Part shown: positions 53,760-62,328 of the stretch, piece after piece
How positions within the stretch are numbered: the first letter of the stretch is position 1
Layout: each line of letters starts with the position of its first letter
Source of the DNA: Pedobacter sp. PACM 27299
GTDB taxonomy: Bacteria > Bacteroidota > Bacteroidia > Sphingobacteriales > Sphingobacteriaceae
Direction of reading: 5' to 3'
DNA: 64,000 nucleotides
NCBI RefSeq assembly: GCF_001412655.1
Contig: NZ_CP012996.1
Coordinates: forward strand, 1,488,001-1,552,000
Translations under genes and position numbers: made by a program
Notes under the pieces: model-generated
What the model saw: the letters and a program-made list of their open reading frames with translations, nothing else
Databases searched by the model: none
What the model was told of the DNA's origin: nothing

Positions 53760-54464
53760 ATGAAAAATGTCCTGCTGGCCAGTACCTCTACCTTATATGG
53801 AGCGGAATATCTTGCTTATCTATTGCCGGAATTGTCTGCCTTTTTTGCCGGTGTTTCCGAGATCATATTTATTCCTTTTGCCCGCCCGGGAGGCATCAGC
53901 CATGATGACTATACCGAAAAGGTAAGGCAAACTTTTGCTGCTATAGGGATTAGCGTTCGCGGATTACATACTTTTCCTGAGCCGGAAACCGCAATCGCGG
54001 AAGCAGAAGGCTTTTTCACAGGGGGTGGAAATACCTTTTTACTCGTGCAGCAGCTACACAATTTAAACCTGATGGAAGTATTGAAACAAAAGGTAGAAAG
54101 CGGAGTTCCTTACTTAGGAACGAGTGCAGGGAGTAATATCGGAGGTGTCAATATGAAAAATACCAATGATATGCCCATTGTCTATCCCTCGGATTTTACA
54201 ACAATGGGCCTGATTCCATTTAATATCAATGCCCATTACCTGGATCCGGATCCAACAAGTACACACAATGGCGAAACCAGGGAAACGAGAATCAAAGAAT
54301 TTCATGTGTTCAATGATACGCCTGTAGTTGGACTTCGTGAAGGAAGCTGGATTCGTGTAAAAGGGGAGGCCATCACCACAGAAGGCAGCAAAAATTCCAG
54401 GATTTTTCTCACCGGGACAGTGCCTTATGAATTGGCACCCGGATCACCATTAAAATTCAGCTAA
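53760..54464 (+). CDS. pepE: Peptidase E (alpha-aspartyl dipeptidase, S51)
   Basis: 235 residues from ATG 53760 (MKNVLLASTSTLYG); the frame is open upstream through the purL terminator. The class-I-amidotransferase-like fold has the FFTGGGNTFLLVQQL segment and nucleophilic Ser in YLGTSAGSN (near residue 120), then GLIPFNINAHYLDPD, all typical of PepE, which cleaves Asp-X dipeptides in the cytosol. It is the first gene of a five-gene run with 5-oxoprolinase subunits and a transporter, with 7 bp to pxpB. Confidence 0.93.
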   Translation: MKNVLLASTSTLYGAEYLAYLLPELSAFFAGVSEIIFIPFARPGGISHDDYTEKVRQTFAAIGISVRGLHTFPEPETAIAEAEGFFTGGGNTFLLVQQLHNLNLMEVLKQKVESGVPYLGTSAGSNIGGVNMKNTNDMPIVYPSDFTTMGLIPFNINAHYLDPDPTSTHNGETRETRIKEFHVFNDTPVVGLREGSWIRVKGEAITTEGSKNSRIFLTGTVPYELAPGSPLKFS

Positions 54465-54471
54465 AACGGTT

Positions 54472-55158
54472 ATGGAAAAAGCAACTTTTTATCCGCTCGG
54501 TGATTCCGCTATTGTGATTCAGTTTTCCGAGCTGATCAGCCCGGAAATTCATCAGAAGGTGAGGGCAGTTGCAGCTTATCTGGATGAATATGCTTTTGAT
54601 GGATTCGTAGAATATACGCCGGCATTTACTTCGGTAACGGTCTATTATCAGCCCTGGGTAATCGATTATTCAGCGGTAAAGCCGCTGCTGGAAGAGATGC
54701 TGGACGATTTAATGGAAGAAGTAGAGATTCTTGAATCGGCAGCAATTGAAATACCAGTAGTATACGGAGGAGATCGGGGTCCGGATCTTGATTTTGTAGC
54801 CCGACAGCACCAATTGAGCACTTCAGAGGTCATCTCTATACATTCTGAAGCAGAATATGTGGTCTATATGATTGGCTTTGCACCCGGTTTTCCTTACCTT
54901 GGTGGGATGAGCGAAAAGATCTCAGCTCCTAGAAAGGAAAAACCTAGAGCAGTCATTCCTGCCGGTTCTGTGGGGATTGCAGGTCTGCAAACCGGAATTT
55001 ATCCTATAGAAACCCCGGGTGGCTGGCAGATTATCGGACAAACTCCGCTGCAATTATTTGAGGTAAACAGAGCGGTTCCAGCTTTGTTAAAGGCCGGCGA
55101 CCGACTCCGGTTTGTAGCTATTTCTGAAACTGAGTTTAAGAAAATAAAAAGGAATTAG
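54472..55158 (+). CDS. pxpB: 5-oxoprolinase subunit B
   Basis: This 228-residue protein of the KipI/PxpB family has FYPLGDSAIVIQF at the N-terminus, VYYQPWVIDY, and the conserved core MIGFAPGFPYLGGM (near 141) with PRAVIPAGSVGIAGLQTGIYPIETPGGW. PxpA, PxpB and PxpC together open 5-oxoproline (pyroglutamate) to glutamate with ATP. Cytosolic. The stop codon is immediately followed by the pxpC start. Confidence 0.96.
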   Translation: MEKATFYPLGDSAIVIQFSELISPEIHQKVRAVAAYLDEYAFDGFVEYTPAFTSVTVYYQPWVIDYSAVKPLLEEMLDDLMEEVEILESAAIEIPVVYGGDRGPDLDFVARQHQLSTSEVISIHSEAEYVVYMIGFAPGFPYLGGMSEKISAPRKEKPRAVIPAGSVGIAGLQTGIYPIETPGGWQIIGQTPLQLFEVNRAVPALLKAGDRLRFVAISETEFKKIKRN

Positions 55159-56124
55159 ATGGGAATTAAGGTCATAAAAGCAGGAATGCTAACTACTATA
55201 CAGGATCTTGGTAGAATTGGATACCGTAAAGATGGAGTCATTGAAAGCGGGGCGATGGACAAAGATGCACTCCTAATGGGTAATTTATTACTTGGAAATG
55301 AGGAAACCGATGCTGGACTGGAGTGTACATTATCAGGACCATCACTTCTTTTCGAAAATGAGGCGTTGATTGCGATTACAGGTGCTGATTTATCGGCAGA
55401 AATTGATGGTGCTTCAATAGATAGGTACCGTCCAATATTGGTGCCTAAAGGTGCTGTGCTTTCTTTTGGCGAAGCTTTAGCCGGCTGTCGTGCTTATTTA
55501 ACCGTTCAGGGAGGTTTTGATATTCCTCAGGTTTTGGGCAGTTACTCCACCTATCTCCGTGCAGGTTTTGGTGGTTTCGAAGGACGTGCTTTAAAAAAAG
55601 GAGATCAGATTGCCTTTAACCAGGACATTCCTGTTTTACCAGAGCGATTGAACTGGAGCTTAAGCCGAAGCATGTATACGTCATTAATCCCACAGGTAAT
55701 TCGTGTGATAAAAGGTCCGGAATTTGATTTGTTCCAGGAGAAAAGTATTGCTGATTTACTCCTCAAAGAGTTTCGTATCAGTAATGCGGCAGATCGGATG
55801 GGGTATCAATTGGAAGGTCCGCTTTTACAACTGAAAACAAATAAAGAAATGTTATCCTCCGCTGTTGCATTTGGAACCGTGCAGGTCACTGCTCAGGGAA
55901 GTCCGGTGATTTTAATGGCAGATCATCAGACCACTGGTGGTTATCCAAGGATCTTACAGGTGCTCAGCGTTGATCTTGGGAAATTAGCTCAGCTGTCCCC
56001 AGGAAAGGTGATTCAATTTGAAATGCTAACCTTAAAGCAGGCACAGAAGCTGTTAACAGCCAGAACCGAAGAAATAAACCAGTTGAAGCAAAGCTTAACT
56101 TTTAAATATAAAAACCATGGCTAA
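55159..56124 (+). CDS. pxpC: 5-oxoprolinase subunit C
   Basis: This 321-residue protein of the KipA/PxpC (biotin-dependent carboxyltransferase-like) family begins [25 protein letters not shown]. It includes [28 protein letters not shown] and the C-terminal [34 protein letters not shown]. It works with PxpA and PxpB in ATP-dependent 5-oxoproline cleavage. It abuts pxpB and overlaps pxpA by 8 bp, indicating coupled translation. Confidence 0.96.
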   Translation: MGIKVIKAGMLTTIQDLGRIGYRKDGVIESGAMDKDALLMGNLLLGNEETDAGLECTLSGPSLLFENEALIAITGADLSAEIDGASIDRYRPILVPKGAVLSFGEALAGCRAYLTVQGGFDIPQVLGSYSTYLRAGFGGFEGRALKKGDQIAFNQDIPVLPERLNWSLSRSMYTSLIPQVIRVIKGPEFDLFQEKSIADLLLKEFRISNAADRMGYQLEGPLLQLKTNKEMLSSAVAFGTVQVTAQGSPVILMADHQTTGGYPRILQVLSVDLGKLAQLSPGKVIQFEMLTLKQAQKLLTARTEEINQLKQSLTFKYKNHG

Positions 56125-56887
56125 AACTTTTAAGGTGGACCTGAATTGTGATATGGGCGAAGGATTTGGTGCCTTTGACATCGGCAATGACGCCGCAATT
56201 ATGCCCTTTGTTTCCTCAGTAAACATTGCCTGTGGTTTCCATGCAGGAGATCCGGCAGTGATGAAAAGAACAGTTCGGCTGGCCATCCGTCATGGAGTAG
56301 CGATTGGTGCTCATCCAGGGCTTCCGGATCTTCAGGGATTTGGCAGAAGAGAGATGGCAATCACTCCCGAGGAAGCTTACGATATGGTGATTTATCAGGT
56401 TGGGGCACTCGATGCTTTTGTGAAAACGGAAGGTGGAAAGCTGCATCATGTGAAACCACATGGGGCTTTATATAATATGGCAGCAAAAGATAAAGCGCTC
56501 GCGGAAGCCATCGCCATGGCAATTTATAAAATAAATCCAGGTTTGATTTTATATGGGCTTTCGGGTTCAGAGCTGATTCTTGCCGGAGAAAGTGCAGGCC
56601 TGAAGGTGGCAAATGAGGTATTCGCAGACCGTACTTATCAGCAGGATGGAAATTTAACTTCCAGAAAACAGCCCAATGCCTTGATTACAGATCATTTATT
56701 AGCTGTTGCTCAAGTGATACAGATGGTAAAAGAAGGGACAGTGATTTCTGCACAGGGGACTTTAGTGCCTATCCAGGCCGATACCATTTGTATTCATGGG
56801 GATGGGAAATCTGCGCTTACTTTTGCAGAGCAGCTCTGTAAAGAGTTTCACAAAGAAGGACTGCTCGTTAATACTGTTCCCCAATGA
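56117..56887 (+). CDS. pxpA: 5-oxoprolinase subunit A (LamB/YcsF family)
   Basis: This 256-residue protein has the LamB/YcsF N-terminus [19 protein letters not shown], then [19 protein letters not shown] (near residue 36), [18 protein letters not shown] and the VKPHGALYN motif (near 113), with a late [15 protein letters not shown]. It is the third 5-oxoprolinase component. It overlaps pxpC by 8 bp and the transporter gene by 4 bp. Cytosolic. Confidence 0.96.
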   Translation: MAKTFKVDLNCDMGEGFGAFDIGNDAAIMPFVSSVNIACGFHAGDPAVMKRTVRLAIRHGVAIGAHPGLPDLQGFGRREMAITPEEAYDMVIYQVGALDAFVKTEGGKLHHVKPHGALYNMAAKDKALAEAIAMAIYKINPGLILYGLSGSELILAGESAGLKVANEVFADRTYQQDGNLTSRKQPNALITDHLLAVAQVIQMVKEGTVISAQGTLVPIQADTICIHGDGKSALTFAEQLCKEFHKEGLLVNTVPQ

Positions 56888-58065
56888 AAGTGATCAAAAA
56901 CAGAAGTGTCCTGATTGGGGCTGCATTTCTGATGGCTACCTCTGCGGTTGGTCCGGGATTTTTAACACAAACCACCTTTTTTACCCAGTCGCTTGGCGCA
57001 AGCTTTGGTTTTGTGATCCTGGTTTCCATTATTATAGATATAGGCGTGCAGCTCAATATATGGCGCGTAATTGCAGTATCTGAAAAAAGAGCACAGGATA
57101 TTGCGAATATGCTTTTGCCTGGATTAGGTGGCTTCATCTCTTTTTTAATTGTTCTAGGTGGATTGGCCTTTAACATTGGAAATATAGCAGGTGCAGGTCT
57201 CGGATTACAAGCCTTACTGGGGATTTCTGTCATTAACGGGGCGATCTTTTCGGCTGCCTTAGCCATCGCAATTTTTATGGTTCGGGAAGCTGGAAAGGCA
57301 ATGGATCGCTTTGCACAATTGATGGGTTTTATAATGATCATTGTGATCATCTACATCGCAATTACATCCGCTCCTCCAATAGGAGAGGCGGCAATCAGAA
57401 CGGTTTTACCTTTAAAGATAGACTTTGTAAGTATTGTCACACTGGTTGGTGGAACGGTAGGCGGCTATATTACTTTTGCTGGCGGTCATCGTTTACTAGA
57501 TGCCGGAGTGAAAGGAAAAGAAGCTTTACCTGCGGTAAATACGAGCGCAGTAATGGGGATTTCTGTGGCTTCGTTAGTGCGCGTATTCCTGTTTTTGGCT
57601 TCTTTAGGGGTGATTAGCCAGGGACTGACAATTGATGCGACGAATCCTACCGCCTCTGTATTTCAGCTGGCAGCGGGAAATCTGGGCTACCGGTTATTCG
57701 GATTGGTGATGTTTTCAGCTGCGGTAACCTCCGTAATCGGCTCTGCTTATACTTCGGTTTCTTTTATCAAATCTTTTAGTTCTAAAATCAGAGACCATGA
57801 ACGGATCGTGATCATTGCTTTCATTCTTGTATCTACCTTGATCTTTGTATTGATTGGTAAGCCGGTCAAATTGTTGATTCTGGCAGGGGTACTGAATGGG
57901 TTTATCTTGCCGGTTACGCTCGCAACCATCCTTTTCGCAGCCTATAAAAAGAAGATTGTCGGAGATTATAAGCATCCTTTATGGCTCAGCATTTTTGGAG
58001 CTTTAGTGGTGCTGATTGTCGGATTTATGAGCATAAAAGTACTTTATGATATGATTTTTGGATAA
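56884..58065 (+). CDS. NRAMP-superfamily transporter of the 5-oxoproline operon (YcsG-like)
   Basis: This 393-residue protein has about 11 membrane helices. The first helix reads [14 protein letters not shown] and has no Asp-Pro-Gly-Asn metal motif, and no Met-Pro-His is seen in the middle helices. This is the branch represented by Bacillus YcsG, which is also encoded with kipI/kipA/ycsF. The loss of metal ligands and the operon position make an organic substrate such as 5-oxoproline more likely than a metal; this is inference. It overlaps pxpA by 4 bp. Confidence 0.85.
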   Translation: MKVIKNRSVLIGAAFLMATSAVGPGFLTQTTFFTQSLGASFGFVILVSIIIDIGVQLNIWRVIAVSEKRAQDIANMLLPGLGGFISFLIVLGGLAFNIGNIAGAGLGLQALLGISVINGAIFSAALAIAIFMVREAGKAMDRFAQLMGFIMIIVIIYIAITSAPPIGEAAIRTVLPLKIDFVSIVTLVGGTVGGYITFAGGHRLLDAGVKGKEALPAVNTSAVMGISVASLVRVFLFLASLGVISQGLTIDATNPTASVFQLAAGNLGYRLFGLVMFSAAVTSVIGSAYTSVSFIKSFSSKIRDHERIVIIAFILVSTLIFVLIGKPVKLLILAGVLNGFILPVTLATILFAAYKKKIVGDYKHPLWLSIFGALVVLIVGFMSIKVLYDMIFG

Positions 58066-58069
58066 GGCT

Positions 58070-58091
58070 GGCGGCTTAGTTAGAAGCCGCC
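58070..58091. terminator. GC-rich hairpin between convergent genes
   Basis: GGCGGCTT and AAGCCGCC pair perfectly across 6 nt, just after the transporter stop and overlapping the last codons of the convergent MarR gene. No T run, so its efficiency as terminator is uncertain. Confidence 0.45.
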
Positions 58092-58555
58092 GCCTGCAAT
58101 GCCCTTTGTATAAAGCTTTGCTGTTTTAATTTTTCCTCCGCCTCAGTGATGGCCTTCAGCAGGTTGTTCTCCGTGTCGGTCACCTCAGATAAAATACGGG
58201 TCATGAGCTGCCATACCGGCTGCATTTTAGCAATCAGTTCTTCTCCTTTTGCCGTCAGCTGCACCAGCCGTTTCCGCTCATCTTTTTTGTCTTTTTTAGA
58301 ACGGATCAGCTTTTGTTTTTCCAGTTCTTTCAGCAAGCTGATGGTGGAAGGATGGGTATAACCGATTTCCGTAGCCAGTTCTACAACGCCCAATGGCTGT
58401 TTGTGATGAAGCGTATAAATCACCGGAAACCATTTCGGTTCGAAATCAATTTCATAGGTTTTGTAGAGTAGGGCACCGTCTTTCCGGAGCTGCTCACTCA
58501 AGCGCTGTAAACGTGTAGAAAGGGCCAGGATACCAAGTTCGTCTATGACGTTCAT
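58076..58555 (-). CDS. MarR-family transcriptional regulator
   Basis: This 159-residue winged-helix protein has MarR features: KPLGVVELATEIGYTHPSTISLLKELEKQKLIRSKKDKKDERKRLVQLTAKGEELI, that is helix-turn-helix and basic wing near residues 52-108, flanked by dimerisation helices. It overlaps the stop of the upstream GNAT gene by one base (TAATG). MarR proteins often repress their own operon. The ligand is unknown. Confidence 0.93.
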   Translation of the reverse strand: MNVIDELGILALSTRLQRLSEQLRKDGALLYKTYEIDFEPKWFPVIYTLHHKQPLGVVELATEIGYTHPSTISLLKELEKQKLIRSKKDKKDERKRLVQLTAKGEELIAKMQPVWQLMTRILSEVTDTENNLLKAITEAEEKLKQQSFIQRALQAAASN

Positions 58556-59043
58556 TAGGATAGTTCTAATTGGTAAAATACGGAATCTCCACCCATCAAA
58601 GGGAATTGTACGGGCAGGGCCGATTTTTCCATTTTCAGAAAGCCATTTCTCTCATAAAAACGAAGGGCTGCTTCCAGTACTGGAACTGTTCCAAGATAAA
58701 GATGATCAATTCCATGGCTTTTGCAATGTGTGATCAGGTTTTCCAATAAACGCTGTGCAATACCAAGCTCTTTTCCTCGGTATTCTTTTTTTACAAACAT
58801 TTTTCTGATGGCTGCTTCATGATCGTTGAATTTAATCATGGCAATGGTGCCTACCAATTTTCCGTCAATTGTTGCGCCCCAAAAGGAACCACCTTTTTGA
58901 TAGTAAACTTCTTCTATCGCTAATAAATCCGGTTGATCGCTTAAAGTAATGGCTACCTTAAATTCGATTTGCTGGATGGGTAATATCAGGTCAATGATGG
59001 CTGCTGCGGATTCGTTTTTTATTTGTGAGATATGTACTTCCAT
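58555..59043 (-). CDS. GNAT-family N-acetyltransferase
   Basis: This 162-residue protein has the GNAT fold: motif A with IRKMFVKKEYRGKELGIAQRLLENLI (Arg/Lys-x-x-Gly-x-Gly/Ala-like acetyl-CoA loop near 93-102) and a terminal ALRFYERNGFLKME. The acceptor is unknown. It is the first gene of a coupled pair with a MarR regulator downstream on the minus strand. Confidence 0.92.
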   Translation of the reverse strand: MEVHISQIKNESAAAIIDLILPIQQIEFKVAITLSDQPDLLAIEEVYYQKGGSFWGATIDGKLVGTIAMIKFNDHEAAIRKMFVKKEYRGKELGIAQRLLENLITHCKSHGIDHLYLGTVPVLEAALRFYERNGFLKMEKSALPVQFPLMGGDSVFYQLELS

Positions 59044-59142
59044 TACTTTTTTTTATGGTACGGTACAAAACTACGTAGTTGACTACGTATATCCAAATCG
59101 TTTATTATATTTTTAATATATTTGTGTCCTTGTCAAAATTAT

Positions 59143-59889
59143 ATGTCCTGTTTCGGTTATTGCAATGATTGTGGGGAAATTCACGAATTGCCCTCAGTAC
59201 TTGCTATCCCTCATTGCCATGAACTTATGGCGCAGCTTTCTATGTATAAAAGAATAGATTTTGATGTTCCTTTAGCATTGGCAGATCCAAGATTGTCTAC
59301 TGATATTTTATACTCGAAAATGAGGGGACGCATGTTTGGGATCCTGGTTTGCGAGGACGCAGCAGGAAATGAAGTCATCCTTCGTGCCTTTTCTTCCAGA
59401 CACAATGGGGTATGGAATGTAGCCGGATGGGTGCCACCACTAGTAGATGAACATGCTTTCGTAGCAGAGGTGGAACGTGGTAATCTTGACATTCATCCCT
59501 TAACGGATTTAATTGCCAGCCTTCCTAAAGAATCTAAAGAATGGTATTCTAAACTGGCGGAAAGACGGCTGGTTTCTCATGGAATACTGGCAAAACTGAA
59601 CGCGCTTTACACCTTCCATAATTTCAATAAGGAAAGCAGGAGCCTCGAGCAGGCTTTTCAATTGAAAAAGGGAATTCCTGTAGGCACAGGAGATTGCTGC
59701 GCCCCAAAATTGCTGGATTATGCGGCAAAAAATCAGCTGAAACCTCTGAGTATTGCCGAATTTTTCTGGGGAAAGGAAACGGCTTCCGGCCATCGGACAG
59801 AAGGCAGTTTTTACGCCTCCTGTGAAGAAAAATGCCAGCCAATACTTGGTTTTATGCTTTGCGGGGTAAACAAGTTGTTACACTTATAG
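59143..59889 (+). CDS. Stand-alone protein resembling the accessory N-terminal region of some RluA-type synthases
   Basis: About 248 residues from ATG 59143 (MSCFGYCNDCG; a TTG at 59122 is less likely). A Cys pair at the N-terminus is followed by GRMFGILVCEDAAGNEVILRAFSSRHNG (near 65), WVPPLVDE and IPVGTGDCCAPKLLDYA (near 185), then LSIAEFFWGKE and CEEKCQPILGFMLCG. From memory, this pattern matches the region that precedes the catalytic domain in long RluA-family pseudouridine synthases of some bacteria. The catalytic domain is absent: the gene stops right after this region. It may be a genuine short form or a truncation. Cysteines may bind metal. Confidence 0.55.
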   Translation: MSCFGYCNDCGEIHELPSVLAIPHCHELMAQLSMYKRIDFDVPLALADPRLSTDILYSKMRGRMFGILVCEDAAGNEVILRAFSSRHNGVWNVAGWVPPLVDEHAFVAEVERGNLDIHPLTDLIASLPKESKEWYSKLAERRLVSHGILAKLNALYTFHNFNKESRSLEQAFQLKKGIPVGTGDCCAPKLLDYAAKNQLKPLSIAEFFWGKETASGHRTEGSFYASCEEKCQPILGFMLCGVNKLLHL

Positions 59890-60004
59890 TTCCCCTGTTT
59901 ATAATTAATCGGTTGTTTTAGCGTTGTTATAAATTATGTTTAACTTTGATTAGTAGATAAAATCGGCTAACCGATAGAAATTTATATTGATCCTTTTTTT
60001 ATCA

Positions 60005-62140
60005 ATGAAAAACAAACAACGCTCTTTCCTTCTTATCTCTGCAGTCATTATATTGTTTATCGGATTTTTATTTCGAAATTCAGTTGTGCAGCGTGCAGAA
60101 CAATCTACGCTTGTTTCCAGTCTTAAGGAGTTAGAAGTTAATAACTTGAGAATTTCTAAACTGGATACAATTACCCTTAGTTTACAAACAGCAGAAAATA
60201 ATTTCAGAATGTATACCACACTCTGGGATACCGATTATTTTAAGAAATATGTGATGGATATCAAGTTGATTTCCAGCTTGCTAAAAGACCTTTCTGCAGG
60301 AGATAGCAGTGATATTTCAGATGTTATTGTAGGAGATCTCAGAGACAAAAGTGGACAGATGGCCATATTTAGTGAACTGAAAAGACTTACTGATTCTTTA
60401 AATAACATCAATGTGCAGATGGAATTGCTAAAGATTACCGGAACTGCACCTAAGCTGAAGACTTATCCTAAGGCGATGCTGAAAAAGATAACTAAGGTGG
60501 AAGAATTGGCTGCAGCACCCGCAGCGCCAAAGCAAAAACTATTCAAAAGGCTGAAAAATGCTATTCTTAATAAAGGGGATCGGAAAGATTCTACAAAAAT
60601 GGTGAAAACCGAAGTCACGTATGAACAGACCGCGAGTGATATTGAGGCTTACAATAAGAAAAACCTGGAAAATATCGAGCAGTTTTACGCCCGTCTTTTC
60701 CAGGATCTGAAGAGTAACCGTAATAATTTAACCAAAAAGGAAGAAACGATTCTGAAGTTAAATGAAAGTATCTTTCAGAATATTAAACGCCTGTTTCAGG
60801 AATATAGAAGTAAAGAAAATATCAACTCCGAGCTGAAAAAAGCGATATTGAAGAGCAGAGCAGACCAATCTCTTATTGCAATCGGAAGATCCAGACAAAT
60901 TAACTTTGGAATTAGTGTGCTTTCTTATCTTGCGATCATCCTGCTGATGTGGAAGCTCTACCGTGCATACGATAAAACATTAAGGGCAAATCAGCTGGCA
61001 GCGGAGCAGGTCATCATTAAATCCAGGTTCTTTACCAGCATCAGTCATGAGATGAGAACGCCCTTAAATGCAATTATCGGGGTGTCTGAGCAACTCAAAT
61101 CTACGCCTTTGAATGAAGATCAGCAACAGATGTCTAAGCTGCTCGATAGTTCTTCTTCTATGTTATTATCGGCAGTAAATGAAGTGTTGGATTTCTCCAG
61201 ATTGGAAACAGGGAAGCTGGCATTGGCGAAAACACCTTTCCGTTACAAGCGGATTCTCTCTGATATTGCGTCTACTGCAAGGATTCTGGCAGATCAGAAA
61301 GACCTGACTTTAGAACTCGTTCTTGGTGATTCACCAGATTTACTATTGGATGGAGATCCTTATCGATTGAAACAAATGGTCATGAACCTGATTGCAAATG
61401 CAATTAAGTTTACAGACAAAGGGAAAGTGCTCATTCAGGTGAGCTTAAAGAAAACTGATGAAAAACACATTGTCTTATTGATTAAGGTGAAAGATACCGG
61501 GATTGGTATTTCTGCGGAAAACCAGGCCTTGATTTTCAATGAGTTTTCACAAGTGATCAATTCTAAACGTAGCGATTGGCAAAAAGGTTCTGGATTGGGA
61601 TTAGCCATTAGTAAGAAATTGGTGGAAATGCATAAAGGAAAAATTTCTGTGGAAAGTACCTTGGGTAAAGGTTCTACTTTTACACTGGAAATCCCCTATG
61701 TAGTGGCCGAAAATGATCGTGAAGAGCTGGATGAACAAAAGTCATTGGTGATCAATAGTGATCACTTTAAAAACCTTCATTTACTGGTGGTTGATGATTC
61801 AGAAATGAATTTACTGGTGATCAAAATGATCTTTAAGAAAATAGGAATCAGCTTTGATACGGCAACAAACGGGCAGGAAGCCTTAAATTTCCTGGAGTCA
61901 AAACGCTATGACATGGTGCTGACCGATATTCAGATGCCTGAAATGGATGGAATAGAACTCACCAAGAGAATTCGTGCGCTGGAGGATCAACAAAAATCTC
62001 AGCTGCCTATCATTGCCATCACCGGGCAGATCAGCAGCGAATCGCATGAAAGATACCTTTCGGCTGGCTTAAATGATTACATCATTAAGCCCTTTACGGA
62101 GTCTGAACTGATGGAGAAAATCCTCGATTACCTTAAATAG
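60005..62140 (+). CDS. Hybrid sensor histidine kinase/response regulator
   Basis: 711 residues from ATG 60005 (a TTG frame start six codons earlier is not preferred). Membrane helix 7-25, then an extracytoplasmic helical sensor of about 270 residues, a second helix about 301-318, dimerisation/phospho-acceptor domain with His348 in SISHEMRTPLNAIIG, an ATPase domain (NLIANAIKFT near 461, DTGIGIS near 497, GSGLGLAISKKL near 528) and a receiver domain (VVDDSEMN near 595, phospho-acceptor Asp641 in VLTDIQMPEMDG, Lys in IIKPF). There is no output domain, so the phosphate must pass to another protein. Confidence 0.95.
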   Translation: MKNKQRSFLLISAVIILFIGFLFRNSVVQRAEQSTLVSSLKELEVNNLRISKLDTITLSLQTAENNFRMYTTLWDTDYFKKYVMDIKLISSLLKDLSAGDSSDISDVIVGDLRDKSGQMAIFSELKRLTDSLNNINVQMELLKITGTAPKLKTYPKAMLKKITKVEELAAAPAAPKQKLFKRLKNAILNKGDRKDSTKMVKTEVTYEQTASDIEAYNKKNLENIEQFYARLFQDLKSNRNNLTKKEETILKLNESIFQNIKRLFQEYRSKENINSELKKAILKSRADQSLIAIGRSRQINFGISVLSYLAIILLMWKLYRAYDKTLRANQLAAEQVIIKSRFFTSISHEMRTPLNAIIGVSEQLKSTPLNEDQQQMSKLLDSSSSMLLSAVNEVLDFSRLETGKLALAKTPFRYKRILSDIASTARILADQKDLTLELVLGDSPDLLLDGDPYRLKQMVMNLIANAIKFTDKGKVLIQVSLKKTDEKHIVLLIKVKDTGIGISAENQALIFNEFSQVINSKRSDWQKGSGLGLAISKKLVEMHKGKISVESTLGKGSTFTLEIPYVVAENDREELDEQKSLVINSDHFKNLHLLVVDDSEMNLLVIKMIFKKIGISFDTATNGQEALNFLESKRYDMVLTDIQMPEMDGIELTKRIRALEDQQKSQLPIIAITGQISSESHERYLSAGLNDYIIKPFTESELMEKILDYLK

Positions 62141-62186
62141 ACTATAAATCAACCGCCAGGCAGATTTGCTTTGAAAATTACGCAAC

Positions 62187-62210
62187 CGTTTGCAATGGTT
62201 GATGCAAACG
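62187..62210. promoter_or_regulatory. Palindromic operator-like site upstream of the third GH20 gene
   Basis: CGTTTGCA (62187-62194) and TGCAAACG (62203-62210) are perfect inverted repeats around an 8-bp centre, 119 bp before the hexosaminidase start. The half-site resembles LacI-family CGTTTGCA-type operators but differs from the TCGTGTACGT sites of the 29-45 kb locus, so a different regulator is likely. Confidence 0.5.
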
Positions 62211-62328
62211 ATTGTGTGCTTCCTCATGGTTTTGTCTTGGCTTTTTTTGGTTAATATTTTCTTACAATTGTGTAAAGACAACTGGACTGAATAGTTTGTC
62301 CGCATGCTTAAACAAACCAAATATTGTT

